This document shows, one piece after another, positions 16,836 to 26,080 of a DNA stretch of 38,889 nt (positions within the stretch are counted from its first letter, which is position 1; the number at the start of each line of letters is the position of its first letter). Below the pieces are notes generated by a model. The model had not been told where the DNA came from. It ran no database searches and saw only the letters and a program-made list of their open reading frames with translations. The stretch spans positions 1-38,889 of the forward strand of contig QBZZ01000020.1 in the NCBI GenBank assembly GCA_003282145.1, given 5' to 3'. Position numbers and translations under genes: made by a program. This DNA is from SAR116 cluster bacterium AG-337-N21. Lineage in GTDB: Bacteria > Pseudomonadota > Alphaproteobacteria > Puniceispirillales > Marisalimonadaceae.

Positions 16836-17714
16836 ATGGAAAACAACAAAGAGTTTTATATTTCACCTAACTTAGAAAATGATAATCTAACTGAATCAAT
16901 CGAGTGTTTAAATGAATCTGGTGAAAATATTAAACTGCCTGTCGTTAAAGAAATTCCATTAACAATTTATCTTAACAGACAAGAAATTGTAACCGCCATG
17001 ACATTAGGTGATATGCCTGACTTATTAGCAGTTGGTTATCTGCTTAACCAAAATATGCTGAAGAGAGATGATGTCATTTCAAGAATTGATTATGATAAAG
17101 AACTCCAAGTTGTGATCGTAAGAACTGAACGAAAAACAAACTATGAAAAAAAAATGGAAAAGAAAATCAGAACAAGTGGCTGTGCAGTGGGTACAGTTTA
17201 TGGAGATATAATGGATGATTTTTCATCAATTAATCTTGATAAAAAAACAAAAATAAAAACTTCTTGGATTTATACGATTTCAAAAAAAGTTAATACAAGA
17301 CCCAGCTTGTATTTAAAAGCAGGAGCCCTTCATGGTTGCGTATTATGCCAAAAAGATTCACCTCTTATTTATGTTGAAGACGTTGGAAGACATAATGCGG
17401 TAGATAAGATTGCTGGTTGGATGTTTTTAAATAAAGAAAATGCAAATGATAAAATTTTTTATACTACTGGAAGACTTACTTCAGAAATGGTCATAAAAAC
17501 AGTTCAAATGGGAATCCCAATATTAATATCAAGGTCAGGTTTTACCGAATCAGGAGTTAAACTTGCCCGAGAAGCTGGTCTTACATTAATTGGAAGAGCT
17601 AAAGGTAAGAGGATGATAATTGCAAATGGTGTAGATAGAGTGAATTTTGATACTGACATCAAGGCAGTTGCGAATGAAGATGTGATGTCTGCACAAAGGT
17701 CTTTAATCAACTAA
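16836..17714 (+). CDS. fdhD: Formate dehydrogenase accessory sulfurtransferase FdhD
   Basis: A 292-residue FdhD protein. The sulfur-carrying cysteine pair is C168-V-L-C171, just before YVEDVGRHNAVDKIAGW at about 179-195. TSGCAVGT at 113-120 and YTTGRLTSEMVIK plus ILISRSGFTESGVKLA in the C-terminal part are also typical. FdhD moves sulfur from a cysteine desulfurase to the molybdenum or tungsten bis-pterin cofactor and is needed for formate dehydrogenase activity. No formate dehydrogenase subunit lies in the window. The gene sits between the ModE-like regulator and the mobA-mobB fusion. Confidence 0.95.
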   Translation: MENNKEFYISPNLENDNLTESIECLNESGENIKLPVVKEIPLTIYLNRQEIVTAMTLGDMPDLLAVGYLLNQNMLKRDDVISRIDYDKELQVVIVRTERKTNYEKKMEKKIRTSGCAVGTVYGDIMDDFSSINLDKKTKIKTSWIYTISKKVNTRPSLYLKAGALHGCVLCQKDSPLIYVEDVGRHNAVDKIAGWMFLNKENANDKIFYTTGRLTSEMVIKTVQMGIPILISRSGFTESGVKLAREAGLTLIGRAKGKRMIIANGVDRVNFDTDIKAVANEDVMSAQRSLIN

Positions 17715-17726
17715 AGGTTGAATAAT

Positions 17727-18860
17727 TTGGAAACATTAAACGAAATAATACCGTGTGTCATTTTAGCAGGAGGCAAAGGTAGAAGAATGGGTGGTAAAGA
17801 AAAAGCTTTGATCCATCTTTTGGATAGACCACTTTTATCTTATGTTTTAGAAAAAATATCAGGCAAAGTTGCACCTATTGCATTAAATATAAATACAAAT
17901 TTTGATAACTTTCAAAAGTTTGGTTATAAGATAATTAAGGATCCTATCAAAGGTCATTTGGGGCCACTAGCTGGAATTTTAGCATCATTAAATTGGGCAA
18001 AAGAGATAAATCAAGATTGGGTTTTGACTTTACCGTGCGATACTCCGTTTCTTCCTAAGAACCTAGTGAAATCTATGGTCGAAGCAAAGAATAAAACTCC
18101 AGAAGTTGATTTGGTGGTTGCAAAATCAAGAGGGTTTAATCATCCAGTAATTGCTTTATGGAAATCAGATATCAATAACAAATTACAAAATGCTCTAAAT
18201 GAAGGTGTTAGAAAAATAGATATTTTCACGGATCAACTTAACATTGCTTATGTTGACTTTGATAACATACAAAATTCAGACTTTGATCCTTTTACTAATT
18301 TAAATTCACCTCAAGATCTTATACTTGCACAACAAATCCTCGGCAAATTACCACCTTTGTTTGGGCTGGCAGGTTGGTCTGGATCAGGTAAAACAACTTT
18401 ATCAACAAAATTAATTAGAAATTTTACTAAAATTGGTATTGATGTCGGTACTCTAAAACATGCTCATCACAAGTTTGATATAGATAAACCAGGAAAAGAC
18501 TCTTACAACTTAAGAAAAGCTGGAGCAAAACCTGTAATTATTTCATCCAAAGAGAGGTTTGCCCTAATTCAAGAAAATGATCAAAATGAAGAAAAAAGCT
18601 TGTTCAAAATGTTGGAAATGTTTTCTAAAGAACCTATTAATAAATGCGACATTATTTTTGTAGAGGGCTATAAAAATGAAAACATTCCAAAGCTTGAAGT
18701 TCATAGATCTATTATTAATAAACCATTCCTTTTTAAGAATGATAAAAATATATTTGCCATAGCTTCTGACAATGCAAAAGTCACTACAATACCCTCACTT
18801 GATTTAAATAATATAAACTCAATAACAAATTTCTTAATTCATAAATATTCTTTAGAGTAA
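17727..18860 (+). CDS. mobAB: Fused MobA-MobB: molybdenum cofactor guanylyltransferase plus GTP-binding adaptor
   Basis: A fusion of two cofactor proteins. The N-terminal half is MobA: VILAGGKGRRMGG nucleotide loop, DPIKGHLGPLAG and LPCDTPFLP. The C-terminal half is MobB: Walker A GWSGSGKT about 210 residues in, then GTLKHAHHKFDIDKPGKDSY and a FVEGYK motif. MobA adds GMP to molybdopterin to give the guanine dinucleotide cofactor; MobB assists. The frame opens at a TTG at 17718 that lies directly on the AAAGG, so the TTG at 17727, nine bases after it, is the better start. It is the last gene of the operon with fdhD. Confidence 0.93.
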   Translation: METLNEIIPCVILAGGKGRRMGGKEKALIHLLDRPLLSYVLEKISGKVAPIALNINTNFDNFQKFGYKIIKDPIKGHLGPLAGILASLNWAKEINQDWVLTLPCDTPFLPKNLVKSMVEAKNKTPEVDLVVAKSRGFNHPVIALWKSDINNKLQNALNEGVRKIDIFTDQLNIAYVDFDNIQNSDFDPFTNLNSPQDLILAQQILGKLPPLFGLAGWSGSGKTTLSTKLIRNFTKIGIDVGTLKHAHHKFDIDKPGKDSYNLRKAGAKPVIISSKERFALIQENDQNEEKSLFKMLEMFSKEPINKCDIIFVEGYKNENIPKLEVHRSIINKPFLFKNDKNIFAIASDNAKVTTIPSLDLNNINSITNFLIHKYSLE

Positions 18861-18878
18861 TTTTCTAAATTATTTGAT

Positions 18879-20108
18879 TTATATACATCTGTGATCAAAT
18901 GGATAAAATTTCAATAATTCGCCTTTTTTAACTTCAATACTGTCATAAGGTATTTCAACTAAACCATCCGCTCCAATAAGTGATGAAATAACACCTGCTC
19001 CTTTTCTACCGTGTAAAATTATTTCTGATTTAAGTGAACTATTATTTATTTTAGCTCTTAAAAATTCTGTCCTACCTATTTTTTTTTTATGTTCAAATCC
19101 AGACGGTAATTTGAAAAAAACTGGATTTAAGTTAATTCCACCTGCTAGTTTATTTATTATAGGGTTGATTAATAATTTAGAGCATACAAATGCAGCAACT
19201 GGATTTCCAGGAAGACAAAATATTAGTTTTTTTTGAAGCATCCCAATACCCATTGGTTTGCCTGGTTTAATGGCTAATTGCCAAACTAAACTTTCAGCTC
19301 CAATATCTCTCAATGCATTTTGGGCATGATCTTCAATACCTTCTGATGCGCCACCTGTAGATATAACTACGTCACTTTTAGAAAGACAGTCTAGATATTT
19401 AGATGCTAAATCTGATCTATTATCTTTAACAATACCCATATCTATAATTTCAGTATTATTTGTTTGAAATAAAGATTTAAGCATTGGTCTATTAGAATCA
19501 TAAATTTGGCCATTAATAATGTTACTATATCTAGGGTCTATCAACTCATTACCTGTTGATATAATTGAAATTTTAATTTTATCATATACCTCAATTTTAT
19601 TTATGCCTGATGCTGACAACTGACCAATTTTGGATGAGTTTAAAATTTCACCTTTCTTAACAATTAATTCGCCTTTTTTGAGATTTTCGCCAATAGGCCT
19701 TACATTTTGTTGTGCCTTGATATCTCCCTTTATTATAACTTTTGAACCTTTTCTTTTACAATTCTCCTGCATAACCACAGTATCAACACCTTTGGGTAAA
19801 ATAGATCCAGTATAAATTTCAATAGCTTGATTGATTTTAATTTTATTATTGAAGGGTAAACCCGCTTTTGCCACACCCACTACTTCAAATTCAGTTTTAT
19901 GGTCTTTTATTAAACTTTTGCATAATATACCATAACCATCAACAGCAGAATTAAGTGTTTCTGGAAGATTTAATGTACTTTTAATTAGATTATAATTTAT
20001 TCTTTGAGTAGCTTCATTGACTAACACTTTAGTTTTACAATCTTTAGAACTAATCAATTTTATTAATTTATTTTTAGCGGTTTCTAACTTTGTAAGTTTA
20101 TGCACCAT
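18879..20108 (-). CDS. moeA: Molybdopterin molybdenumtransferase MoeA
   Basis: A 409-residue MoeA. It has AVDGYGI at 55-61, a PFNNKI and IYTGSILPKGVDTVVMQE region, ISTGNEL, the MoCF motif STGGASEG, KPGKPMGIG and LPGNPVAAFV, followed by the C-terminal domain. MoeA inserts molybdate, or tungstate in some organisms, into adenylylated molybdopterin in the cytoplasm. It is convergent with mobAB, 18 bases away. The full set (uptake, MoeA, MobA/B, FdhD) points to a bis-guanine-dinucleotide cofactor for a formate dehydrogenase-like enzyme. Confidence 0.95.
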   Translation of the reverse strand: MVHKLTKLETAKNKLIKLISSKDCKTKVLVNEATQRINYNLIKSTLNLPETLNSAVDGYGILCKSLIKDHKTEFEVVGVAKAGLPFNNKIKINQAIEIYTGSILPKGVDTVVMQENCKRKGSKVIIKGDIKAQQNVRPIGENLKKGELIVKKGEILNSSKIGQLSASGINKIEVYDKIKISIISTGNELIDPRYSNIINGQIYDSNRPMLKSLFQTNNTEIIDMGIVKDNRSDLASKYLDCLSKSDVVISTGGASEGIEDHAQNALRDIGAESLVWQLAIKPGKPMGIGMLQKKLIFCLPGNPVAAFVCSKLLINPIINKLAGGINLNPVFFKLPSGFEHKKKIGRTEFLRAKINNSSLKSEIILHGRKGAGVISSLIGADGLVEIPYDSIEVKKGELLKFYPFDHRCI

Positions 20109-20281
20109 GAAAGCTCTGAGAAGTTTGGTGTTATCACCATAATGGACGAACTTAATCTATCTCCTATTAGTTATTATTACGTATACTTAAAAAAAATAAA
20201 GTTATTTTATCACTTTTGTTTTAAGATAGATTTGTGATTTATTAATTTTTTAATATTAAAGTTTGTTATAGGCATCTTATA

Positions 20282-21682
20282 ATGAATGAGATTTGGAAAC
20301 TACCAGCTTTTAAAATAGCAGAGTTATTCATAAAAAAAGAAATTTCCGCAGTTGAGATTTGTAACGAAACAATTAAGCATATTGAGAATACAAACCCCAA
20401 AATAAATGCAATAGTTATAGATACTTTTACTGAGGCCAGAAATACCGCTCTTTCATTAGATAAAAAAATAAATAATGAAGAAAATTTGGGACAACTTGCT
20501 GGTGTTCCTGTTACTGTTAAAGTAAATACAGATCAGATAGGTTACGCAAGCACAAATGGTTTAAGGATACAAAAAGATCTCATCGCAAAAAAAGATAGTC
20601 CTGTTGTTAATAATCTAAAAAAATCCGATGCACTTATTGTAGGTAAAACAAATACACCTGCATTTAGTATACACTGGTTTACCAGAAATAGTTTACACGG
20701 ACATACCCTTAACCCACATAACAAGAATATAACACCAGGTGGTTCTTCAGGCGGAGCCGCAGCTGCCACAGCTTCAGGAATGGGGGCAATTGGTCACGGC
20801 ACTGATATTGCTGGCTCTATTCGTTATCCTGCTTATGCTTGTGGTATACATGGTTTGAGGCCAAGTTTAGGTCGTGTCCCAATGATAAATTATACTACCC
20901 CAGACAGACATATTGGTGGACAAATAATGGCTGTATCTGGTCCGCTTGCTAGATCAATCAAAGATCTTGAACTCGGTTTAAAAGCTATGAGTATTGAGAA
21001 TTATGATGATCCATGGTGGGTTCCTATACCATTTTCATTTGAAGCACCACAAAGAAAATTAGCCTTAATAACAGAAATTAAAGGGTTAAAAATTGATCCA
21101 ATAATAAAAGACGAATTAAAAAATGTTGCAAAATGTCTAGAAGATATTGGTTGGATAATTGAAGAACCGGATGCTCCAGATTTTCAAGAAGCAGCTAAAT
21201 TTCAAGCTGCTTTGTGGCTTGGGGAATTTAGGAGAACCGGCGGGGAAGCAATAAAAAAAGAAAATGATCCTGACGCAAATTTTATTTATGATCAAATGTC
21301 TAGAAGGTGTCCAGACACTAGCTTAGAAAACTTTATGGATGCTCTTCAAAACAGGGCAAGAATAAGTAGAGACTGGAACAGTTTCTTTGATAATTACCCT
21401 TTGATTATGTGTCCTGTGACTGGAGACTTACCTTTCCCAGACTTAAAAGACCTAGAATCACCCAAATCTTTTGATTTAGTTTTTGATTCAATGCTTCCTC
21501 AAATTGCACCTCCATATTTAGGACTTCCAGGTTTGACATTTTCAACAAATAAAACCAATTCCGGTATCCCACTTGGTGTTCAATTTATTACAAGAAAATA
21601 TAGAGAAGATATTTTGTTAAATGTAGGGTATGAGTTAGAAAAGTTTTTTCCTGAAATTACTCCTATATTGCCAAATTCATAG
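20282..21682 (+). CDS. Amidase signature family protein
   Basis: A 466-residue amidase with the Ser-cisSer-Lys triad: K80 in GVPVTVKVN, S155-S156 in PGGSSGGAAAA and S179 in DIAGSIRYPA. The following GIHGLRPSLGRVP is characteristic. Members hydrolyse amide bonds in small molecules or, as GatA, in misacylated tRNA. The lack of gatB/gatC neighbours and an unusual C-terminal half suggest a catabolic amidase rather than GatA. Its substrate is unknown. It stands alone, preceded by a 173-base gap after the moeA start. Confidence 0.9.
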   Translation: MNEIWKLPAFKIAELFIKKEISAVEICNETIKHIENTNPKINAIVIDTFTEARNTALSLDKKINNEENLGQLAGVPVTVKVNTDQIGYASTNGLRIQKDLIAKKDSPVVNNLKKSDALIVGKTNTPAFSIHWFTRNSLHGHTLNPHNKNITPGGSSGGAAAATASGMGAIGHGTDIAGSIRYPAYACGIHGLRPSLGRVPMINYTTPDRHIGGQIMAVSGPLARSIKDLELGLKAMSIENYDDPWWVPIPFSFEAPQRKLALITEIKGLKIDPIIKDELKNVAKCLEDIGWIIEEPDAPDFQEAAKFQAALWLGEFRRTGGEAIKKENDPDANFIYDQMSRRCPDTSLENFMDALQNRARISRDWNSFFDNYPLIMCPVTGDLPFPDLKDLESPKSFDLVFDSMLPQIAPPYLGLPGLTFSTNKTNSGIPLGVQFITRKYREDILLNVGYELEKFFPEITPILPNS

Positions 21683-21776
21683 TTAAAAATTTTTATGATC
21701 TTTGCTTGAAAATAAATATTGAAAATTGAATTTATAATACTATAGAATCATATTTATTCATTATGAAGTGCAAAAT

Positions 21777-22586
21777 ATGTTTAAATCAAATGTAAAAATA
21801 ACATATGCTGAATCATGGTTACCTATACATCACAGATTCTTAATTCATACCGTAGAACTTTTATCGGCCAGAATTTCTCTTGAAAAAAGATATAGAAATT
21901 TTATTTCATTATGCCAAGACAAAAGTGGAACAGATCTTTGGAAACACGCATTAAACTCTATGGGTATTCAAACACCCAAATTAGATCCTATCCCCAAAAG
22001 AGCAAAATCAAGAGGATTAATTATAGTAGCAAACCACCCTTTTGGAGTTGTGGATGGAGTTTTTTTATCTTGGTTTGCCTCAACATTAGATGAAAATTTT
22101 AAAGTTATTGCTCATGGAGTTCTTAGACAAGAACCTATACTTGCAGACAATATTCTTCCTATTGATTTTAGTAATAGTAAAAATGCAATGAGAAATAATG
22201 TTGTGACAAGACAAACAGCAATTAAAATTTTAAAAAATGGTGGGGTTGTTGCAATTTTCCCCGCTGGAGGAGTGGCTTGGTCAAGAAAAAAAGGGTTACC
22301 TATTCAAGAGGATGATTGGAAACCTATGCTTGGAAGACTAATCAATTATTCAAATTGTGATGTCATAATGACTAAATTTGACGGGCAAAACTCGAAGGCA
22401 TTCCAGTTAGCGTCTCGCGTTCATCAAACTATAAAGCAAAGTTTATATTTATATGAAATTAAGAAAAGTTTAGATAAACCAATGCAATTCAAAGTTTTGA
22501 AATATTTAAAAAATCAATCCTTACCTAATTTGAATGATAGAGATTTATCCTTATACCTTCAAAAAGAGTTGAATAAATCGCTTTAA
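21777..22586 (+). CDS. Lysophospholipid acyltransferase-family protein (PlsC-like)
   Basis: A protein of about 270 residues with the acyltransferase motif N-H-P-F-G-V-V-D, an HX5D variant of the PlsC HX4D box, followed about 65 residues later by AIFPAGGVAWSRKKG, the Gly-Ile/Phe-Pro block that binds the glycerol phosphate. It probably transfers a fatty acyl group to a lysophospholipid or a related lipid at the inner membrane. A GTG at 21768 also opens the frame; the ATG at 21777 is preferred because GAAG lies eight bases before it. The stop overlaps that of the convergent dioxygenase gene. Confidence 0.82.
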   Translation: MFKSNVKITYAESWLPIHHRFLIHTVELLSARISLEKRYRNFISLCQDKSGTDLWKHALNSMGIQTPKLDPIPKRAKSRGLIIVANHPFGVVDGVFLSWFASTLDENFKVIAHGVLRQEPILADNILPIDFSNSKNAMRNNVVTRQTAIKILKNGGVVAIFPAGGVAWSRKKGLPIQEDDWKPMLGRLINYSNCDVIMTKFDGQNSKAFQLASRVHQTIKQSLYLYEIKKSLDKPMQFKVLKYLKNQSLPNLNDRDLSLYLQKELNKSL

Positions 22587-23437
22587 GTATTAAACAACTT
22601 ACCACCTTTTTTTGAAAGTTCAGGTGGTGCTGTTGGTCTCTTTATGAACGTGTCAAGATCGTTAACATCCAAAAACTTATCTCCTGCTTTTATGATTTCA
22701 TCATTAGTTAATTTTTTTAGAGGAGTATATCTTGGATGATGATGCTCTATAAAAGGATTATTTCTTGCTGCATTATAACAACATAAAAGCGTCCAACGTC
22801 TATCTGGAGAATTATTTTTATCTGATCTATGGAGAGTATTACAATGAAAAAACAAAACATCGCCTGGGTCCATTTCACAATAAACCAAATTTAGATGTTT
22901 TTTTGCTTCCTCAACTCTTTTGAGATCCACTCCTACTTGTCCACTCTCAAGCAATGCATGGTCAATTCTACCCAAGTTGTTTGAACCTGATAAAACCTGT
23001 AAACATCCATTTTCACTAGTACATTTATCCAAAGCAATCATTACAGTTGCCATAAGTGGAAATAAACATCCATTATTATACCAGTAACCATAATCTTGAT
23101 GCCACTCCCAAGCGCCTCCCTCATAAGGTTCTTTAGCAGTGATTTTGGAGTGATAGTGGTAAACTTCACCTCCTAGTAAACTTTCCATCGTATCAACTAT
23201 TTTTTCCGATCTTGCCGTGACGCCATAAATACTATCGTCAGGATGGTTCCATGCCATCATTTTTGTTGTTAAGCCTTCAGAATCTTTTCTATCATATAAA
23301 TGATCCCTTATGGCTGGATCCTGTCTTGAGGCATTCTGCAAAAGTTCCGTTTCTTTTTCATTAAAAAAATTTTTAACTATAACATAACCATTTTTATGGA
23401 AGTCAGAAGTTTCAGATTTACTAAGAAATGATCCCAT
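22583..23437 (-). CDS. Phytanoyl-CoA dioxygenase (PhyH) family protein
   Basis: A 284-residue Fe(II)/2-oxoglutarate dioxygenase. The facial triad is H113-x-D115 in EWHQDYGYW and H203 in NTLHRSDKN, with R213 or R214 as a 2-oxoglutarate contact. The overall form (WHQD, GCLQVLSGSN, PGDVLFFH) is typical of bacterial PhyH proteins, which hydroxylate diverse small substrates. It starts with ATG and faces the acyltransferase gene, with a stop-codon overlap of 4 bases. No substrate can be assigned from the neighbours. Confidence 0.9.
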   Translation of the reverse strand: MGSFLSKSETSDFHKNGYVIVKNFFNEKETELLQNASRQDPAIRDHLYDRKDSEGLTTKMMAWNHPDDSIYGVTARSEKIVDTMESLLGGEVYHYHSKITAKEPYEGGAWEWHQDYGYWYNNGCLFPLMATVMIALDKCTSENGCLQVLSGSNNLGRIDHALLESGQVGVDLKRVEEAKKHLNLVYCEMDPGDVLFFHCNTLHRSDKNNSPDRRWTLLCCYNAARNNPFIEHHHPRYTPLKKLTNDEIIKAGDKFLDVNDLDTFIKRPTAPPELSKKGGKLFNT

Positions 23438-23473
23438 TTAATTTAATCTCCAAGTTATATTTTGTTTATAATA

Positions 23474-24091
23474 CTAAGACATATTTTTTAATTCGTGCCA
23501 ATTATAATAACTATTTTTAATATCAGCATCATAACCAAATGCCTCTAAAACTCTTTCTAAGTAGATTAAAAGATTTTTACTCAATATTTTTTTGTTCTTT
23601 AAATTATATTTATTCTTTAAAACTTCTACCCAAATGGTCATAGCACTATGTACAATTGCTATCGGAATAGGATCTATATTATTAATCGTTCCATTTTTAG
23701 TGTCAGTCACTAATACATTTACTAAATTTTTAAAATCTTTTTGTAAATAAGAAAGCTTTTTTAGGATAATTTCAGTAGAGCCATCGGTACTCTCTTTAGA
23801 ATTTGGTTCTTGCTCCCATTTCCTATCCAGTAAATCTTTTATGGGTGTTGGTATATTTGTAAGTTTTGAGTTAAGTTGTTGAAAATCTGATTCGATTTTA
23901 TTCAATAAAAGAATATTTTCATCATTGTTATTAATTTTAAATTTTTCACCAGACTTATAATTCTCAAAGATTACATACATTCTTCTAGAAGTTTTTATAA
24001 GTTCTGATAATGAGAGTTTGACAAAAACATTTTTTTTTGAACCTTTAATTATAGTTCGTAAATCAAACTCTATTTGTTCTCTTTTCTTCAA
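23474..24091 (-). CDS. Hypothetical protein, mostly alpha-helical
   Basis: A charged protein of about 205 residues that I do not recognise. It is rich in Lys, Asn, Leu and Ile, has no signal peptide or membrane helix and contains a KWEQEPNSKESTDGSTE linker near its middle, between two helical parts. The frame opens at a TTG at 24097, but AAAGG stands directly before it; the TTG at 24091, six bases after the AAAGG, is the better start. It lies on the same strand as the PhyH gene, 36 bases upstream, and may be co-transcribed. Its real function is unknown. Confidence 0.65.
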   Translation of the reverse strand: MKKREQIEFDLRTIIKGSKKNVFVKLSLSELIKTSRRMYVIFENYKSGEKFKINNNDENILLLNKIESDFQQLNSKLTNIPTPIKDLLDRKWEQEPNSKESTDGSTEIILKKLSYLQKDFKNLVNVLVTDTKNGTINNIDPIPIAIVHSAMTIWVEVLKNKYNLKNKKILSKNLLIYLERVLEAFGYDADIKNSYYNWHELKNMS

Positions 24092-24138
24092 AATCAACCT
24101 TTATGAAATAAATCTAATTTTTTTGTACAATTATATAA

Positions 24139-24153
24139 TGTATGTTGCATACA
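24139..24153. repeat. Short inverted repeat upstream of the hypothetical gene
   Basis: TGTATG at 24139-24144 and CATACA at 24148-24153 form a perfect 6-base inverted repeat around TTG, about 50 bases before the minus-strand hypothetical gene. The adjacent self-palindrome ATTATATAAT at 24130-24139 could hold a -10 element. Otherwise the 24098-24332 gap shows nothing recognisable. This may be an operator or chance. Confidence 0.3.
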
Positions 24154-24332
24154 CATTAGGTGCGTTTCTCTAGCTTTACTATATTGATCTTTGCTCATCT
24201 TTTAATTAATTAGATTACATTGTTGGATTCGTAACAAGTTTTTTATGTTGAAGTTTTATTGATACTATTATTTGAACCTTATTTTAAAAAAAATGTATAA
24301 ATACATCTTAGTTTAATAATGAAGGATGTTTA

Positions 24333-25220
24333 GTGCAATTCGCTGATATATTAAATAAATTTGTAAGTAAATTCTCAAAACCACTAATCGCAATAAGCCT
24401 CATGGTTATATCAGGTTTATTTTTTGTCTTTATGCATAGTGCTGTTAAGTATTTGTCGAATGAAATACATATTTTTGAGATCGCATTTTTTCGTTGTGCT
24501 TTGGTAATTTTTGTACTGGCACCAATAATTTTACAACAAGGTAAGAGTGTCTTTATTACTGGACAACCTAAAATTCAGTTTCTACGAATTACAACTAATT
24601 CCGTGGCTATGTTGTGTTTTTTTTACGGGATTTCTTCTACTCCGCTAGCTCAATTGACTACATTAGGTTTTACTGTACCAATATTTACAACCATATTGGC
24701 TGTTGTTTTTATGAAAGAAAAAATTAGGTTGCGAAGAACAAGTGCTTTAATCATTGGTTTTATTGGAACGTTAATTGTTATGCGACCAGATATTTCAATT
24801 GAATTAGGTGCCGTTTTAATTATTTTTTCTTCTTTTTTATGGTCTGTTTGTCTGATTTACATAAAAAAACTTACAGAAACTGACAGTGCAATTACTATTT
24901 CTCTTTATTTTGGAATAGGAATGATCCCAGCTACTTTTGTTATGGCGTTTCCTGTTTTTGAAATGATTGATTTAAGACAATTCATAATTTTAATATTCAT
25001 AGCCATAACCGGAACTTTAGCTCAAACAATAATGAATTTTGCATTTGAAAAAGGGGAATTAGCTTTGCTTCTACCTTTTGATTTTTTAAGATTGATATGG
25101 TCAGTTCTTATTGGTTATGCATTATTTGCAGAAGAACCTGAGATTACATTATGGATAGGTGGATTTTTAATAATTGGGTCAACATCATACATTGCATGGC
25201 GAGAATCGAAATTAAAATAA
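24333..25220 (+). CDS. DMT superfamily transporter (two EamA domains)
   Basis: A 295-residue inner-membrane protein with about ten transmembrane helices in two EamA repeats: the first starts near residue 18 with VISGLFFVFMHSAVKYLS, the second near 150. Typical features are FRCALVIF, FYGISSTPLAQLTTLGFTVPIF and MKEKIRLRRT. The family exports amino acids or other metabolites. It begins with GTG, chosen by AAGGA six bases before. It converges with pyrE with 12 bases between, which is chance neighbourhood rather than evidence of function. Confidence 0.88.
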   Translation: MQFADILNKFVSKFSKPLIAISLMVISGLFFVFMHSAVKYLSNEIHIFEIAFFRCALVIFVLAPIILQQGKSVFITGQPKIQFLRITTNSVAMLCFFYGISSTPLAQLTTLGFTVPIFTTILAVVFMKEKIRLRRTSALIIGFIGTLIVMRPDISIELGAVLIIFSSFLWSVCLIYIKKLTETDSAITISLYFGIGMIPATFVMAFPVFEMIDLRQFIILIFIAITGTLAQTIMNFAFEKGELALLLPFDFLRLIWSVLIGYALFAEEPEITLWIGGFLIIGSTSYIAWRESKLK

Positions 25221-25232
25221 ATTACAAACGAT

Positions 25233-25928
25233 CTATCCAGATAATGATGAGGCGCCACCATGATCAGCGGACCATTTCATTGGATCATTCAAGAAACTTT
25301 CTACCTCTGCAATCTCATTGTTTTCAAAGTAATTAAACTCCTTAGCTACTTTCAAAACATCCCACCAAGTGGCTAGTGAATGCATTTGTAGGCCAATATC
25401 TTCTAATGTTTTCCTTGTTTGTGGAAATATATCATAATAAAAAACTACGAAGGTGTGATCAACTTTGGCGCCAGCTTGGCGAAGTGCTTGACAAAACTTT
25501 ATTTTACTATTTCCATCTGTAGTTAAATCTTCAACCAAAAGTATATGTGAGTTATTTTCAAAATCACCCTCAATTTGAGCATTTCTTCCAAACCCTTTTG
25601 CTTTTTTTCTAACATATTGCATAGGTAGCATCATCCTGTCAGCGATCCATGCAGCAAAGGGAATACCTGCCGTTTCTCCTCCAGCGATTGAGTCAATACT
25701 TTCAAACCCAATATTACGTGTAATTTCAGATGCTGCAAAATCCATTAATGTATGTCTTACCCGAGGATAAGAAATTAGTTTTCGGCAATCTATATAAACC
25801 GGACTTGCCCAACCTGAAGTAAATTTGAACGGGTCTTTAGCACTAAATCTTACTGCTTCAACTTCTATTAGCATTTTAGCAGTTATCCTTGATATAACAC
25901 TTTTTTCGGGGAAACTAGTTGAAAACAT
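25233..25928 (-). CDS. pyrE: Orotate phosphoribosyltransferase
   Basis: A 231-residue type I phosphoribosyltransferase. The PRPP-binding motif reads [13 protein letters not shown], and [17 protein letters not shown] plus [16 protein letters not shown] are typical of PyrE; the [17 protein letters not shown] stretch holds the flexible catalytic loop. It adds ribose 5-phosphate to orotate in pyrimidine synthesis. AAGGAA lies eleven bases before the ATG. The usual pyrC or pyrF neighbours are absent. Confidence 0.93.
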   Translation of the reverse strand: MFSTSFPEKSVISRITAKMLIEVEAVRFSAKDPFKFTSGWASPVYIDCRKLISYPRVRHTLMDFAASEITRNIGFESIDSIAGGETAGIPFAAWIADRMMLPMQYVRKKAKGFGRNAQIEGDFENNSHILLVEDLTTDGNSKIKFCQALRQAGAKVDHTFVVFYYDIFPQTRKTLEDIGLQMHSLATWWDVLKVAKEFNYFENNEIAEVESFLNDPMKWSADHGGASSLSG

Positions 25929-26080
25929 TTTTAATTTTTTCCTTATCTAAACATGTTTATTAAGTGTTTAATATTCATACATTTGAAACATTTACCTACC
26001 TAACATTTTCAAAATATAAAGTATTCAGATAAATGATTAAATGAATATTTAAAGATAGAGTCATAAATCACTAAAATATA

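Noticed and set aside
20126-20139. Small hairpin TGGTG-TTAT-CACCA before moeA, considered as part of a molybdenum-cofactor riboswitch
   Set aside because: Only five pairs and no wider conserved fold; the spacing to the moeA start is too short for that riboswitch.
25948-25959. 12-base palindrome TAAACATGTTTA upstream of pyrE
   Set aside because: Short and AT-rich with no known matching operator; could be chance in this genome.
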